Source: Streptomyces sp. SJL17-4
Lineage (GTDB): Bacteria; Actinomycetota; Actinomycetes; Streptomycetales; Streptomycetaceae
DNA: 64,000 nucleotides
Assembly: GCF_036826855.1 (NCBI RefSeq)
Contig: NZ_CP104578.1
Coordinates: 868,001 to 932,000 of the forward strand
Direction of reading: 5' to 3'
The notes under the pieces: model-generated
What the model saw: only the letters and a program-made list of their open reading frames with translations
Database searches by the model: none
What the model was told of the DNA's origin: nothing
Part shown: positions 50,349 to 58,679 of the stretch, piece by piece
Layout of the letters: every line of letters begins with the position of its first letter
Numbering within the stretch: the stretch's first letter is position 1
Position numbers and translations under genes: made by a program

Positions 50349-50519
50349 TCATGGTCGGGTGCGGTGGAGGACGTACCGGCGGCTCAGGAAGCCGCCGCCC
50401 GCCACAGCTGCCGGCGCCCAGAACGCCAGGAAGGAGCCGAGGGTTCCGTCTCGGTCGTGCAGGACCACCATCAGTACGAAGGTGTAGGCGCCCAGAACGG
50501 CCAACGCCCGGACGTACAC
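50349..50519 (-). CDS. Small membrane protein, 56 aa
   Basis: The GTG at 50519 lies four bases after the stop of the upstream gene. It reads VYVRALAVLGAYTFVLMVVLHDRDGTLGSFLAFWAPAAVAGGGFLSRRYVLHRTRP, with two hydrophobic helices joined by a short acidic loop and a basic end. It is probably cotranscribed with the 134-aa membrane protein. No family is recognised. Confidence 0.55.
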   Translation of the reverse strand: MYVRALAVLGAYTFVLMVVLHDRDGTLGSFLAFWAPAAVAGGGFLSRRYVLHRTRP

Positions 50520-50522
50520 CCT

Positions 50523-50927
50523 TCAGGAACTCTCCAGTCCGCTGAACTGCACCCGGCCGGCGCCCTCTTCGGGCCCGGAGAGTCGCACCCGGCCGACCCG
50601 AGTGGTGCACGCCGCTCCGGTGACCAGGAACGCCCCAGCGAGGCCCGCGTCCACGAGCCGGGCGTGGACGCGGCGGGGCAGGGCACGCAGCGCCCGCCAC
50701 TGGTTCGCCTTGTTGCGGGCGAAGCCCCTGTTGCGCAGTTCGACCGCGACGCTGCGGAAGAGCGTCGCCAGGTGCAGGGGCACCAGCAGGGCGAGCCCGA
50801 TGCCGAGCAGCAGCCACTCGTCGGCGAAGGGAGGCAGGAGCGGCACGGCAGCCAGAACTGCGGCGAGCAATCCCACCCCGGAGAGAGCCGGTTGCATGCC
50901 CGCGTGAAGCTTGACTCTGGCTCTCAC
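50523..50927 (-). CDS. Membrane protein, 134 aa
   Basis: Two adjacent hydrophobic helices lie at ~14-32 and ~37-55 (GVGLLAAVLAAVPLLPP, EWLLLGIGLALLVPLHLATLF). A basic segment (ELRNRGFARNKANQWRALRALPRRVHARL), another hydrophobic stretch and a polar C-terminus follow. It lies 22 bp downstream of the SPFH gene and may belong to that operon. Function is unknown. Confidence 0.6.
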   Translation of the reverse strand: MRARVKLHAGMQPALSGVGLLAAVLAAVPLLPPFADEWLLLGIGLALLVPLHLATLFRSVAVELRNRGFARNKANQWRALRALPRRVHARLVDAGLAGAFLVTGAACTTRVGRVRLSGPEEGAGRVQFSGLESS

Positions 50928-50949
50928 CGCGTCCCCCTCCCGTCGCGTT

Positions 50950-52380
50950 CTACTCGGTGATCTCGACCGGCGTGCCCGAGGCGGCCGGAGCGGGCGCGGG
51001 CTCAGCCATCGTCTTCTTCTGGGTGATGCCCTGGAGGAGAGAAGCCAGGTCGACTCCGGTGGTGGAGCTGAGAAGTTCCATGCCCTGAGCGACGTTGTCG
51101 GTCACGGTGCGGGTCAACTGGCTCGCGCCGTCGGTGGAGATGATGGTCATCTTGTCGACGGCGGCGAGGGGTTCGGCGGCCTTGGCGACGACCTGGGGCA
51201 GGACCTCGACCACCATCTGGAGGACGGCGGCGTCGCCGTACTGGGCGAACGCGTCGGCCTTCTTCCGCATGGCCTCGGCCTCGGCGGAGCCCTTGGCGGC
51301 GATGGCGGCGGCCTGGGCCTCGCCCTCGATGCGTACGGCGTCGGCGAGGGCCGCGCGGTGGGCCTTCTCGCCCTCACCGGTGAGGCGGGAGCGCTGGGCG
51401 TCGGCCTCGGCCTGCTTGACCAGGGCGATGCGGCGGGCCTCGGCCTCCTGCTCGGCCTGGTAGCGGGCGGCGTCGGCGGGCTTGCGGACCTGGGTGTCGA
51501 GCTGACGGTCGGTCAGCGCGGCCTGCCGCTCGGCGACCTTCTCCTGCTCGGTGAGGATCTGCTGCTGGCGGTCGGCCTCGGCGAGCGGTCCCGCCGCGTT
51601 CGCCTGTGCGGCGGCCTCGTCGGTCTGCGCCTTGATCTCGGCCTGCTTCAGGTAGAGGGTCCGCTGCGCGATGGCGATCTCCTCCTCCGCCTTCAGCCGG
51701 GCCTGCTCGGCTGCGCGGCGGGCCACGGCCTCCGCGATGTCGGCCTCCTGCTTGGCGCGGGCGGCCTCGGGACGGCCGAGGTCTTCGAGGTACGAGCCCT
51801 CTGTGGTGATGTCCTGGATCTGGAAGGCGTCCAGGACCAGGCCCTGCCCCGACAGGCTGGCCTCGGCCTCCTCCGCGACCTGACCCGCGAACGCGGCGCG
51901 GTCACGGATGATGTCCTCCACCGACATCCGGCCGACGATCGAGCGCAGCGCGCCGGACAGTACTTCCTGGGTGAAGCCGACGATGCCGTCCTGCTGCATC
52001 AGGAACCGCTGGGCGGCGGCCCGGATGGAGTCCTCGGTGCCGCCGACCTTGACGATCGCGACGCCCTCCAGGTTGGCCTTCACGCCGCGCAGGGTCACCG
52101 CGCCGCGGACGGCGACGGGGATGTGCCGGCTGGACAGGTCGAGCGTGAACTTCTGCTGCACGAACGGCACGACGAAGACACCGCCGCCGACCACGACCTT
52201 CTGGCCGCTGTTGTCGGTGAACACCCGCCCCGTGGCCGGATCGGTGGCCTGCTTGCCGCGCCGCCCGGTGATGATGAACGCCTCGCTGGGCCCGGCGACC
52301 TTGTAGCGCGTGACGACGACGAGGGCGAGCAGGACGACGAGTACGCCGATGCCCACCACAGCGGTGAGGACAGGGCCCAT
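50950..52380 (-). CDS. Flotillin/SPFH-domain protein (YqiK-like), 476 aa, complete
   Basis: An N-terminal membrane helix (VLTAVVGIGVLVVLLALVVV, ~3-22) is followed by the SPFH domain (YKVAGPSEAFIITGRRG...VVVGGGVFVVPFVQQKFTLDLSSRHIPV, ~27-190). A long EA-rich coiled coil (~200-400) and a short C-terminal region (GASQLTRTVTDNVAQGMELLSSTTGVDLASLLQGI) complete it. Flotillins organise membrane microdomains. The gene follows an NfeD-like gene, the classic partnership. It is distinct in sequence from the flotillin-like proteins at 2-1261 and 61151. Confidence 0.9.
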   Translation of the reverse strand: MGPVLTAVVGIGVLVVLLALVVVTRYKVAGPSEAFIITGRRGKQATDPATGRVFTDNSGQKVVVGGGVFVVPFVQQKFTLDLSSRHIPVAVRGAVTLRGVKANLEGVAIVKVGGTEDSIRAAAQRFLMQQDGIVGFTQEVLSGALRSIVGRMSVEDIIRDRAAFAGQVAEEAEASLSGQGLVLDAFQIQDITTEGSYLEDLGRPEAARAKQEADIAEAVARRAAEQARLKAEEEIAIAQRTLYLKQAEIKAQTDEAAAQANAAGPLAEADRQQQILTEQEKVAERQAALTDRQLDTQVRKPADAARYQAEQEAEARRIALVKQAEADAQRSRLTGEGEKAHRAALADAVRIEGEAQAAAIAAKGSAEAEAMRKKADAFAQYGDAAVLQMVVEVLPQVVAKAAEPLAAVDKMTIISTDGASQLTRTVTDNVAQGMELLSSTTGVDLASLLQGITQKKTMAEPAPAPAASGTPVEITE

Positions 52381-52435
52381 GGTGAAATCCCCTTGAGATC
52401 AGAGCTGGTTGGAAAAGCAGTCGTACGACAGGAGG

Positions 52436-52942
52436 TCAGCGCTCGACGGGGCGCACGGCGACGGAGGTGGGCGAGAGCACTGATTCGACCCAGACCTCGC
52501 CTCCCCGCCCGACGGGCGAGGTGCACTTCGCCGCGTACTTCACCGGCTGCCCGCCCAGATACAGCAGCACCTCGCCGTAGCCGTCGGCCGGGATCGCCGT
52601 GACCACGGATCCGGAACTGCCCCTCAGGTCCTCGCCCCGCGGTGCGGAGGCGGTGCTGTCCCGGAGCAACGCCCGGCTGAACCGCCAGGTCCCCCACCCC
52701 ACGACGCCCCCCACGACCACTCCCGCACCGGTCGCGACCCCCGCCCCCGTTCCGGTGGTCCCGAGCACGATCGCCCCCGTGAAACCGAGGGCCGACACGA
52801 AACCGGCGATCACCGGCAACGACAGGAGCCCGTCAAGCCCCCCACCGACCGCGTCGAGGGCCCCCTCCAGCACCCCGTCGAAGACCAGGGTCAGGACGAG
52901 CAGCACGAGACCTACGATGCCGAGACCGAGAAACCAGCCCAT
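52436..52942 (-). CDS. NfeD-like membrane protein with C-terminal OB-type domain, 168 aa
   Basis: Three membrane segments lie in the first ~90 residues (MGWFLGLGIVGLVLLVLTLVF; LPVIAGFVSALGFTGAIVLG; GAGVVVGGVVGWGTW). A ~70-residue beta-rich domain (GSSGSVVTAIPADGYGEVLLYLGGQPVKYAAKCTSPVGRGGEVWVESVLSPTSVAVRPV) resembles the OB fold of NfeD proteins, which partner SPFH proteins. The ATG at 52942 has GAGGTGG upstream. The SPFH gene follows 55 bp downstream. Confidence 0.8.
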   Translation of the reverse strand: MGWFLGLGIVGLVLLVLTLVFDGVLEGALDAVGGGLDGLLSLPVIAGFVSALGFTGAIVLGTTGTGAGVATGAGVVVGGVVGWGTWRFSRALLRDSTASAPRGEDLRGSSGSVVTAIPADGYGEVLLYLGGQPVKYAAKCTSPVGRGGEVWVESVLSPTSVAVRPVER

Positions 52943-53044
52943 GTACACCACCTCGCCCCGTGCCTTACTTCTCCCGTCGTAAGGGACGATGTCACGGCCC
53001 AGTACAGATGTTCACTGCCGTATCCCGGCAGTCTTTACGCGCTC

Positions 53045-53923
53045 TTAATGCCGTCCATGGGCACGCGAGAACTCGGAGACGAGAGAGGCGAGGTGCTCGG
53101 GTGACTCCTCAGGGAGGAGATGCCCCGCGCCGTCGAGAACGCGCAGTACGGTGCCGAGCCGCCGTTCGGCCACGGGTCCCAGGCGGCCCGGGGCCAGGAA
53201 GGCGTCGTGCGATCCGACCACCACCATGTTCGGCACGTTCCGGGCGCGTGCCAGGACTGCGGACGGCAACGGCGCGGGAGCGAGGCTGCTGTGACATGAG
53301 CTGCCCACAAGGGCCATCCATCGGCTGAGCTCCTCCGGTACGGCGGCACCGGGCGATGACATGTGCCGCAGAAGCCGCTCGGCGCGCGCCACCGTGGGGC
53401 GAAGCAGCCACGGCATCGTCGCGCCCATGACCGAAGCGTCGACGCGAAGCCGAACCAGCCCGGCGGACGAGACGAGTACACGGCCGGCGATCAGGTCGGA
53501 TCCGGAGGCGAGGGCGATCGCGCCGCCGAGCGAATGGCCCACGACCACGGCCGGTTCGGACGTCACTTGTGCCAGCGTCTCGGTGAGCCACTGTCCGTAC
53601 CAGTCCATGCGGCGCCGGCGAGGGCGCTCGCCGGAGCTGAGGCCGGGCTGGCCCGGCACGTCGAGGACGGTCAGGGGCCCGACCCGGGCCAGTGCCTTCG
53701 CGAAGCCCAGGGACACGGCCGCGTTCATGTTCGTCCCGGGTATCAGGACGATCGACTCATGCCCCACCCCTGGACCGGGCTCGGGTTGGATCACGCTCGT
53801 CAGGCCGGCGGAGGTCTCGACCCGCGTTCGGCGGTGAGGGACCGGCCAGTCGTCGAGGCGCTCCTCGCACCAGTCGCGAACCCGTACCCGCGCGGCCTCG
53901 CTGCGGTAGATCGACGACGGCAT
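53045..53923 (-). CDS. Alpha/beta-fold hydrolase, 292 aa
   Basis: The nucleophile elbow is VVGHSLGGAIALASG (Ser ~126-130). The oxyanion region is SIVLIPGTNMNAAVSLG, an acid lies in VVVGSHDAFLAPG and a catalytic His in VLDGAGHLLPEE. There is no signal peptide, so it is cytoplasmic. The substrate is unknown. It is divergent from the K+ uptake operon. Confidence 0.85.
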   Translation of the reverse strand: MPSSIYRSEAARVRVRDWCEERLDDWPVPHRRTRVETSAGLTSVIQPEPGPGVGHESIVLIPGTNMNAAVSLGFAKALARVGPLTVLDVPGQPGLSSGERPRRRRMDWYGQWLTETLAQVTSEPAVVVGHSLGGAIALASGSDLIAGRVLVSSAGLVRLRVDASVMGATMPWLLRPTVARAERLLRHMSSPGAAVPEELSRWMALVGSSCHSSLAPAPLPSAVLARARNVPNMVVVGSHDAFLAPGRLGPVAERRLGTVLRVLDGAGHLLPEESPEHLASLVSEFSRAHGRH

Positions 53924-54022
53924 GGCCGCATCGTAGGCGGCATGCCGCCCCGGTCATAGACGCGCGGGTAGGGTTGCGGCCGTTCATTGACGCGTTGCTG
54001 ACGCGTCGCCGGTACGAGAGAC

Positions 54023-55429
54023 ATGACCTCTCAGTACAGAAGGGGCGTCGTCACGGTGGTCACCGCCGCGCGTCAACGGGCGCGCTCGTTCTTCTCGGCG
54101 CATCCCGCCCGGACCGTCGTCCTCGGGTTCGCCGGGGTGGTGATGGTCGGCACGGTCCTGCTGATGCTGCCGCTCGCAGCGGAGGACGGTAGCGCCCCCA
54201 GCGCGCTGACCGCGCTGTTCACCTCGACCTCGGCCGTGTGCGTGACAGGGCTCGCGGTCGTGGACACCGGCACGTACTGGAGCGGCTTCGGCGAAGGCGT
54301 GATCCTCGCGCTGATCCAGGTCGGCGGCTTCGGCATCATGACCATGGCCTCCCTGCTCGCCCTACTGATGTCGGGGCGGTTGCGGCTGCGGATGCAGCTG
54401 ACCGCACAGGCGGAGACCAAGAGCCTGGGCATCGGAGACGTACGCCGCGTCCTGCTCGGCGTCGCCGGCACCACGCTGATGGTCGAGCTCGCCGTGGGCG
54501 CCTTCCTCGCGCTGCGGTTCCGCTTCGGATACGGAGACGGCATCGGCGAAGCCGCCTATCTCGGCTTCTTCCACGCCGTCTCCGCGTTCAACAACGCCGG
54601 CTTCGGCCTCCACGCCGACAGCCTCACCCGCTACGCCCAGGACCCGTGGGTCACCCTGCCGATCGCCGTCGCCGTCATCCTGGGCGGCATCGGCTTCCCC
54701 GTGCTCCTGGAGATGCTGCGCCACCGCAACCGCGCCCGCACCACCGGCCGGAAGAACTGGACCCTGCACACCAAACTCACGGTCATCACCACCGTCGTAC
54801 TGCTGGTGGTCGGCACGGTGCTCACCGGGCTCCTGGAGTGGACCAACCCGGCCACGCTCGGAGCGCACGACGTCTGGGGCAAGCTCCTCAACAGCTTCTT
54901 CCACTCAGCGATGAGCCGCACCGCGGGCTTCAACTCCCTCGACATCGGTGCCATGCAGGCCTCGACCCTCCTGATGACGTGCATGCTGATGTTCATCGGC
55001 GGCGGCAGCGCCGGAACGGCCGGCGGCATCAAGGTCACCACCTTCGCCGTCCTGGCCGCCGCGATCCTCGCCGAGGTCCGCGGCGAGCCGAACTCCGCCG
55101 TGCTGGGCCGCCGCCTCGGCCCGCATGTGCTGCGCCAAGCCCTTACGGTGGCGCTCCTGGGCGTGGGGCTGGTCATGAGTGCCACGCTCGCCCTGCTCTC
55201 GGTGAGCAAGGCGTCGTTCGAGGCGGTGCTGTTCGAGACCGTCTCGGCCTTCGCAACGGTAGGCCTGTCGACCGGCATCACCGCCGACCTGCCGGCGGTC
55301 GGACAGCTCATCCTGGTCGTCCTGATGTTCATCGGCCGTATCGGCCCGATCACCCTGGTCTCCGCGCTCGCTTTGCGCGAGCGCACACGACGGTACGAAC
55401 TGCCCGAGGAGCGACCCGTCATTGGCTAA
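54023..55429 (+). CDS. ktrB: K+ uptake membrane subunit, KtrB/TrkH family, 468 aa
   Basis: The four-repeat M1-P-M2 topology includes pore motifs TSTSAVCVTGLAVVDTG, SAFNNAGFGLHADSL, SRTAGFNSLDIGAM and FETVSAFATVGLSTGITADLP, each with the conserved filter glycine. Transport is gated by the RCK subunit encoded immediately downstream (8-bp overlap). The ATG at 54023 gives an Arg-rich cytoplasmic N-terminus. Confidence 0.92.
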   Translation: MTSQYRRGVVTVVTAARQRARSFFSAHPARTVVLGFAGVVMVGTVLLMLPLAAEDGSAPSALTALFTSTSAVCVTGLAVVDTGTYWSGFGEGVILALIQVGGFGIMTMASLLALLMSGRLRLRMQLTAQAETKSLGIGDVRRVLLGVAGTTLMVELAVGAFLALRFRFGYGDGIGEAAYLGFFHAVSAFNNAGFGLHADSLTRYAQDPWVTLPIAVAVILGGIGFPVLLEMLRHRNRARTTGRKNWTLHTKLTVITTVVLLVVGTVLTGLLEWTNPATLGAHDVWGKLLNSFFHSAMSRTAGFNSLDIGAMQASTLLMTCMLMFIGGGSAGTAGGIKVTTFAVLAAAILAEVRGEPNSAVLGRRLGPHVLRQALTVALLGVGLVMSATLALLSVSKASFEAVLFETVSAFATVGLSTGITADLPAVGQLILVVLMFIGRIGPITLVSALALRERTRRYELPEERPVIG

Positions 55430-56141
55430 CTACCTTCGCAACCTGAGCAAGCGCCGCCGTCAGCGGCTCACCGAACAGCACCGGCCCGCCGGAGACCAGC
55501 GCGTCGCCGTCATCGGCCTCGGCCGCTTCGGCAGCTCGCTGGCCAACGAGCTGATGCGCCGGGGCTGGGACGTCCTGGGCATCGACACCGACGCCCGCCT
55601 CGTCCAGAAGTACAGCGACGGCCTCACCCACGCCGCCGTCGCCGACTCCACCGACCCCGAGGTACTCAACCAGCTCGGCGTCCACGAGTTCTCCAGCGCC
55701 GTCGTCGGCATCGGCAGCGACATCGAGGCGAGCATCCTCGTCAGCTCCAACCTCCTCGAAGCCGGCGTCCCCAACATCTGGGCCAAGGCCATCAGCCGCC
55801 AGCACGGCAAGATCCTCGAACGCCTCGGCGTGCACCACGTCGTCCTGCCGGAACACGAGATGGGCGAACGCGTCGCCCACCTCGTCACCGGCCGCATGCT
55901 CGACTTCATCGAATTCGACGACGACTACGCCCTCGTCAAGACCGTCGCTCCCAGGGTCGCCACCGGGCAACCCCTGGGCCAGTCCAGAGTCCGCAGCGAG
56001 TACGGCGTCACCGTCGTCGGCATCAAGCGCCCCGGCGAAGACTTCACCTACGCCACCGCCGACACGATCGTCGAGAAGGGCGACATCATCGTCGTCACCG
56101 GCAAGACCGGCGCAGTGGAGACCTTCACCGACCTCCCCTGA
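55422..56141 (+). CDS. ktrA: K+ uptake regulatory RCK subunit, KtrA/TrkA family, 239 aa
   Basis: The TrkA-N domain is RVAVIGLGRFGSSLANELMRRGWDVLGIDTDARLVQKYSDGLTHAAVADSTDPEVLNQLGV, with the GxGxFG nucleotide motif. A TrkA-C domain follows (~165-235; RSEYGVTVVGIKRPGEDFTYATADTIVEKGDIIVVTGKT). ATP/ADP and probably c-di-AMP binding control the KtrB pore. A short basic N-terminal extension (LRNLSKRRRQRLTEQHRP) precedes the domain. It overlaps ktrB. Confidence 0.92.
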   Translation: MANYLRNLSKRRRQRLTEQHRPAGDQRVAVIGLGRFGSSLANELMRRGWDVLGIDTDARLVQKYSDGLTHAAVADSTDPEVLNQLGVHEFSSAVVGIGSDIEASILVSSNLLEAGVPNIWAKAISRQHGKILERLGVHHVVLPEHEMGERVAHLVTGRMLDFIEFDDDYALVKTVAPRVATGQPLGQSRVRSEYGVTVVGIKRPGEDFTYATADTIVEKGDIIVVTGKTGAVETFTDLP

Positions 56142-56144
56142 GGA

Positions 56145-56206
56145 CTAGGATCAGCCATCGGTGAGCCGGGAAGTCTGGTCGGCACAGTCTTCCGCCTGCC
56201 ATGGAG
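56145..56206 (+). promoter_or_regulatory. Structured leader of small membrane gene pair, candidate cation riboswitch (copy 3)
   Basis: The core GCCGGGAAGTCTGGTCGGC (56165-56183) is identical to the nhaA leader core at 10160-10178. It sits 31 nt before the ATG at 56215 and only ~24 nt after the ktrA stop. It may therefore act on a read-through transcript from ktrBA or have a promoter inside ktrA. Confidence 0.55.
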
Positions 56207-56214
56207 CTCCCGCT

Positions 56215-56538
56215 ATGCCGCTCACTCCTGTCGTGCTCGCCCTGTGGGCACTCGCCTTCCTCACGCTCAACACCGTCGTCAGCGTGCGGGTCTGGCGGAT
56301 CAACGATCTACCGCGCTGGAGACGGGCCCTGCCCGGGCTCCTGCTGTGCGCCGGGCTCGCGGCCAGCCTCAGCCGGGCCACCGGAACCACCATCGTCGCC
56401 GAAACGCTCGCCTTCCCCCTCCACCTGGCCACCGCGGGCATCGGCCTGTTCGAGCTCCGCCGCCACCGGACGCGTTCCTCCCGCCCCGACGGCGCAGGGG
56501 CCGTCGCACGAGCGCCTGGGCAAGCTGGACACTGCTGA
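56215..56538 (+). CDS. Small membrane protein A of the leader-controlled pair, 107 aa
   Basis: The ATG at 56215 has GGAG eight bases upstream. Three hydrophobic segments are visible: TPVVLALWALAFLTLNTVVSV, ALPGLLLCAGLAASLS and TIVAETLAFPLHLATAGIGLF. A charged loop (RVWRINDLPRWRR) matches the position of the basic loop in the 89-aa protein at 11524. The last 13 residues (RAPGQAGHC plus preceding) probably result from loss of the original stop codon: ACGA at 56508 replaces an expected ATGA. The family is not recognised. Confidence 0.65.
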   Translation: MPLTPVVLALWALAFLTLNTVVSVRVWRINDLPRWRRALPGLLLCAGLAASLSRATGTTIVAETLAFPLHLATAGIGLFELRRHRTRSSRPDGAGAVARAPGQAGHC

Positions 56539-56819
56539 TCGGCGGAGCGGCACTGCTCCTGACGCCGAGCATCGCGGTCCTGCTGGGCTGGCGGCCGAGC
56601 CGCCTCGCCCGGCCCGGCGCCCCGGCACGCCTGCTCGGTGCCGCCGGGGTCACGCTGTACGGAGCCGTGCTGACCAACGAGGTGGCACGGCTGGCCGATG
56701 CGCCAAGCGGCGTACTGAAGGTGTGCTCCTACATCGCCCTGGGTCTCATCGGCTGCTCCATCGCCCTCGTGATCCTCTACGACTTCCTGGCAGGACCGTC
56801 CCGGCGGAGAAGCCGGTGA
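56508..56819 (+). CDS. Small membrane protein B of the pair, lacking a canonical start codon, ~103 aa
   Basis: From the ACG at 56508 the frame reads (T)SAWASWTLLIGGAALLLTPSIAVLLGWRPSRLARPGAPARLLGAAGVTLYGAVLTNEVARLADAPSGVLKVCSYIALGLIGCSIALVILYDFLAG, with three membrane helices. It resembles the 108-aa protein at 11795. No ATG, GTG or TTG lies near the protein start. A single T-to-C change in an ATGA overlap would explain both this and the missing stop of gene A. It is either a mutated gene, a rare ACG start or a sequencing error. Confidence 0.6.
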   Translation, partial: TSAWASWTLLIGGAALLLTPSIAVLLGWRPSRLARPGAPARLLGAAGVTLYGAVLTNEVARLADAPSGVLKVCSYIALGLIGCSIALVILYDFLAGPSRRRSR

Positions 56820-56855
56820 TGCGCCGAACGACTGGACGACGTGTGGACCAGCCGC

Positions 56856-57047
56856 TCAACGTGGCGCCCTGACGGAGACCGCTACGGCAGCGGTGAACGC
56901 GAGCGCCAGCGCGCCGATCCCGCACAGCGGAGACTGCAGCTGAGGCAACAGGTACATCAGGCTTCCGGCGGCCGTAAGTACCGAGCCGCCGGCCAGGAGC
57001 GGGGCGGACGGGCCGGTATGCGGTTCGCGTCGCACGGGCTGCGGCAT
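56856..57047 (-). CDS. Small membrane protein, 63 aa
   Basis: The ATG at 57047 has GGAG upstream. It reads MPQPVRREPHTGPSAPLLAGGSVLTAAGSLMYLLPQLQSPLCGIGALALAFTAAVAVSVRAPR, with two hydrophobic helices. It is convergent with the preceding pair. No family is recognised. Confidence 0.5.
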   Translation of the reverse strand: MPQPVRREPHTGPSAPLLAGGSVLTAAGSLMYLLPQLQSPLCGIGALALAFTAAVAVSVRAPR

Positions 57048-57147
57048 ACGGCTCTCTCCTTCGGTCGAGGCCAAGCGTACGGAGCCGTCGTCACGCCTGC
57101 GGGGACTTCGCCACGCCAGGCGCCCCGGGGCAAGCGCGTCGCAGTTT

Positions 57148-57627
57148 TCAGGCGCTGGGACGCCGCGCGTCGTACTGGTCCCGCCACGTGTCGATCAGCG
57201 CGGCCATTTCCCTCTGCATGAAGGCGTAGAAGTCCTGCATCTCGTCGAGCCGTCGCCCAGCGGTGCTTTCCCGCCCCGCTGCCTTGATGCCCTCGGCCGC
57301 GGCGTCGCCCATGGTGGCCAGCAATACGTTCTGGCTGCCCATCAGAGTGGCCCAGGCGTGCTCGCGGAACCGGTAGTGGTCCCGGCGGCTGCCCGGGGCC
57401 GGTACGCGTTCGACCATGCCAGTAGGGATGAGTTGCTTGACGGCCCCTGAGACTGCGCCTGAGCTGATCTGCAGGACCTCGCAGAGGTCCGAGGCCGTCA
57501 TCGTGTCGTCCTGGCTGAACAGCAGCGCGGTCATCACGCGGGCCGTGGACTTCTGCATCCCGCCCTCGGCAAGGGTGAGCGCAAGCCTCTCGGCCGCTTC
57601 GCGCAGCCGTACATCCGTCTCGTCCAT
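57148..57627 (-). CDS. GbsR/MarR-type transcriptional regulator, 159 aa
   Basis: The GbsR-like winged helix is GMQKSTARVMTALLFSQDDTMTASDLCEVLQISSGAVSGAVKQLIPTGMVERVPAPGSRRDHYRFREHAWATLM, followed by a helical dimerisation tail. It is divergent from an ABC transporter operon (57721-59447) that it very likely controls, a common pairing in actinomycetes. The 93-bp gap contains TCAGA/TCTGA half-sites around 57675-57705 as a possible operator. Confidence 0.88.
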   Translation of the reverse strand: MDETDVRLREAAERLALTLAEGGMQKSTARVMTALLFSQDDTMTASDLCEVLQISSGAVSGAVKQLIPTGMVERVPAPGSRRDHYRFREHAWATLMGSQNVLLATMGDAAAEGIKAAGRESTAGRRLDEMQDFYAFMQREMAALIDTWRDQYDARRPSA

Positions 57628-57720
57628 TCTTCCTCCTCCACGCAGGCCACCCCAGCATAGTCAGCTCTCTCAATACTCAGACCGTTTACAGATCTCTGAA
57701 TGCTCGATACGTTCGGAGTT

Positions 57721-58650
57721 ATGGAGAACGCGATCGAGCTCCACGAGCTCACCAAGACGTACGGCGCCCGGCGAGGCCTGGCCGGCCTGACGCTCGAGGT
57801 ACGGACCGGCGAGGTCTTCGGCTTCCTCGGCCCCAACGGCGCGGGCAAGTCAACAACCATCCGCCTCCTGCTGGACCTGATCCGGCCCACCAGCGGCACG
57901 GCTACGGTTCTGGGGTTGTCGCCGCGTGCGCAGGGAACGGAGCTGCGGGGGCGGGTGGGGTACCTGGCAGGCGACTTCGTCTGCGACGGGCGCCAGAACG
58001 TCCGCGGATACCTCCGCTTCCTCGGCGCGCTGCGCGGAGGCGTGCCACAGCAGCGCATCGACGACCTCGCTGGCCGTCTCGGCCTGGACCAGAGCACCCG
58101 CATCCGGAAGCTGTCCAAGGGCAACAGGCAGAAGGTGGGCCTTGTTCAGGCGTTCATGCACCGGCCCGAGCTACTCGTCCTGGACGAGCCGACCTCCGGG
58201 CTCGACCCCTTGGTGCAGCAGACGTTCCTCGACCTTGTCAGTGAGACGGTTGCGGACGGGCGGACGGTCTTCATGTCCAGTCACGTGATGAGCGAAGTCG
58301 AAGCGGTCGCCGACCGGGTCGGCATCATCCGCGACGGTCGGCTCGCCGCCCTCGACACGGTGGCCGGCCTGCGGGCCGGGGCCGTCAGGGACGTCGAGGT
58401 CACCTTCGGTACGCCGGTACCTCCGCACGCGTTCGCCGACCTGCCCGGTGCCGACCGGCTGCACCTCGACACCAGCCGCACCACTCTGAGCGGCCAGGTG
58501 ATCGGCAGCCCCGACGCCCTGATCAAGGCGCTCGCCGACTACCCGGTGACCGGCCTGCGTGCGACCGAACCCGCCCTTGAGGAGGTCTTCCACTCCTACT
58601 ACGCCGGTGCGGAGGCAGCCCCCCGAACCTCTCCTTCCACCGCGGCCTGA
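57721..58650 (+). CDS. ABC transporter ATP-binding protein, 309 aa
   Basis: Walker A is GPNGAGKST (37-45). The signature is RKLSKGNRQKVGLVQA, which deviates from LSGGQ as is common in DrrA/CcmA-like exporters. Walker B is LLVLDEPTSGLDP and the switch His is in VFMSSHVMSEVE. A ~90-residue C-terminal extension ends in LRATEPALEEVFHSYY. The ATG at 57721 begins the usual domain; an ATG at 57700 is possible. It partners the permease downstream. Confidence 0.92.
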   Translation: MENAIELHELTKTYGARRGLAGLTLEVRTGEVFGFLGPNGAGKSTTIRLLLDLIRPTSGTATVLGLSPRAQGTELRGRVGYLAGDFVCDGRQNVRGYLRFLGALRGGVPQQRIDDLAGRLGLDQSTRIRKLSKGNRQKVGLVQAFMHRPELLVLDEPTSGLDPLVQQTFLDLVSETVADGRTVFMSSHVMSEVEAVADRVGIIRDGRLAALDTVAGLRAGAVRDVEVTFGTPVPPHAFADLPGADRLHLDTSRTTLSGQVIGSPDALIKALADYPVTGLRATEPALEEVFHSYYAGAEAAPRTSPSTAA

Positions 58651-58679
58651 GCTGTCCGCGCACACCGGAAAGGCCCTTC

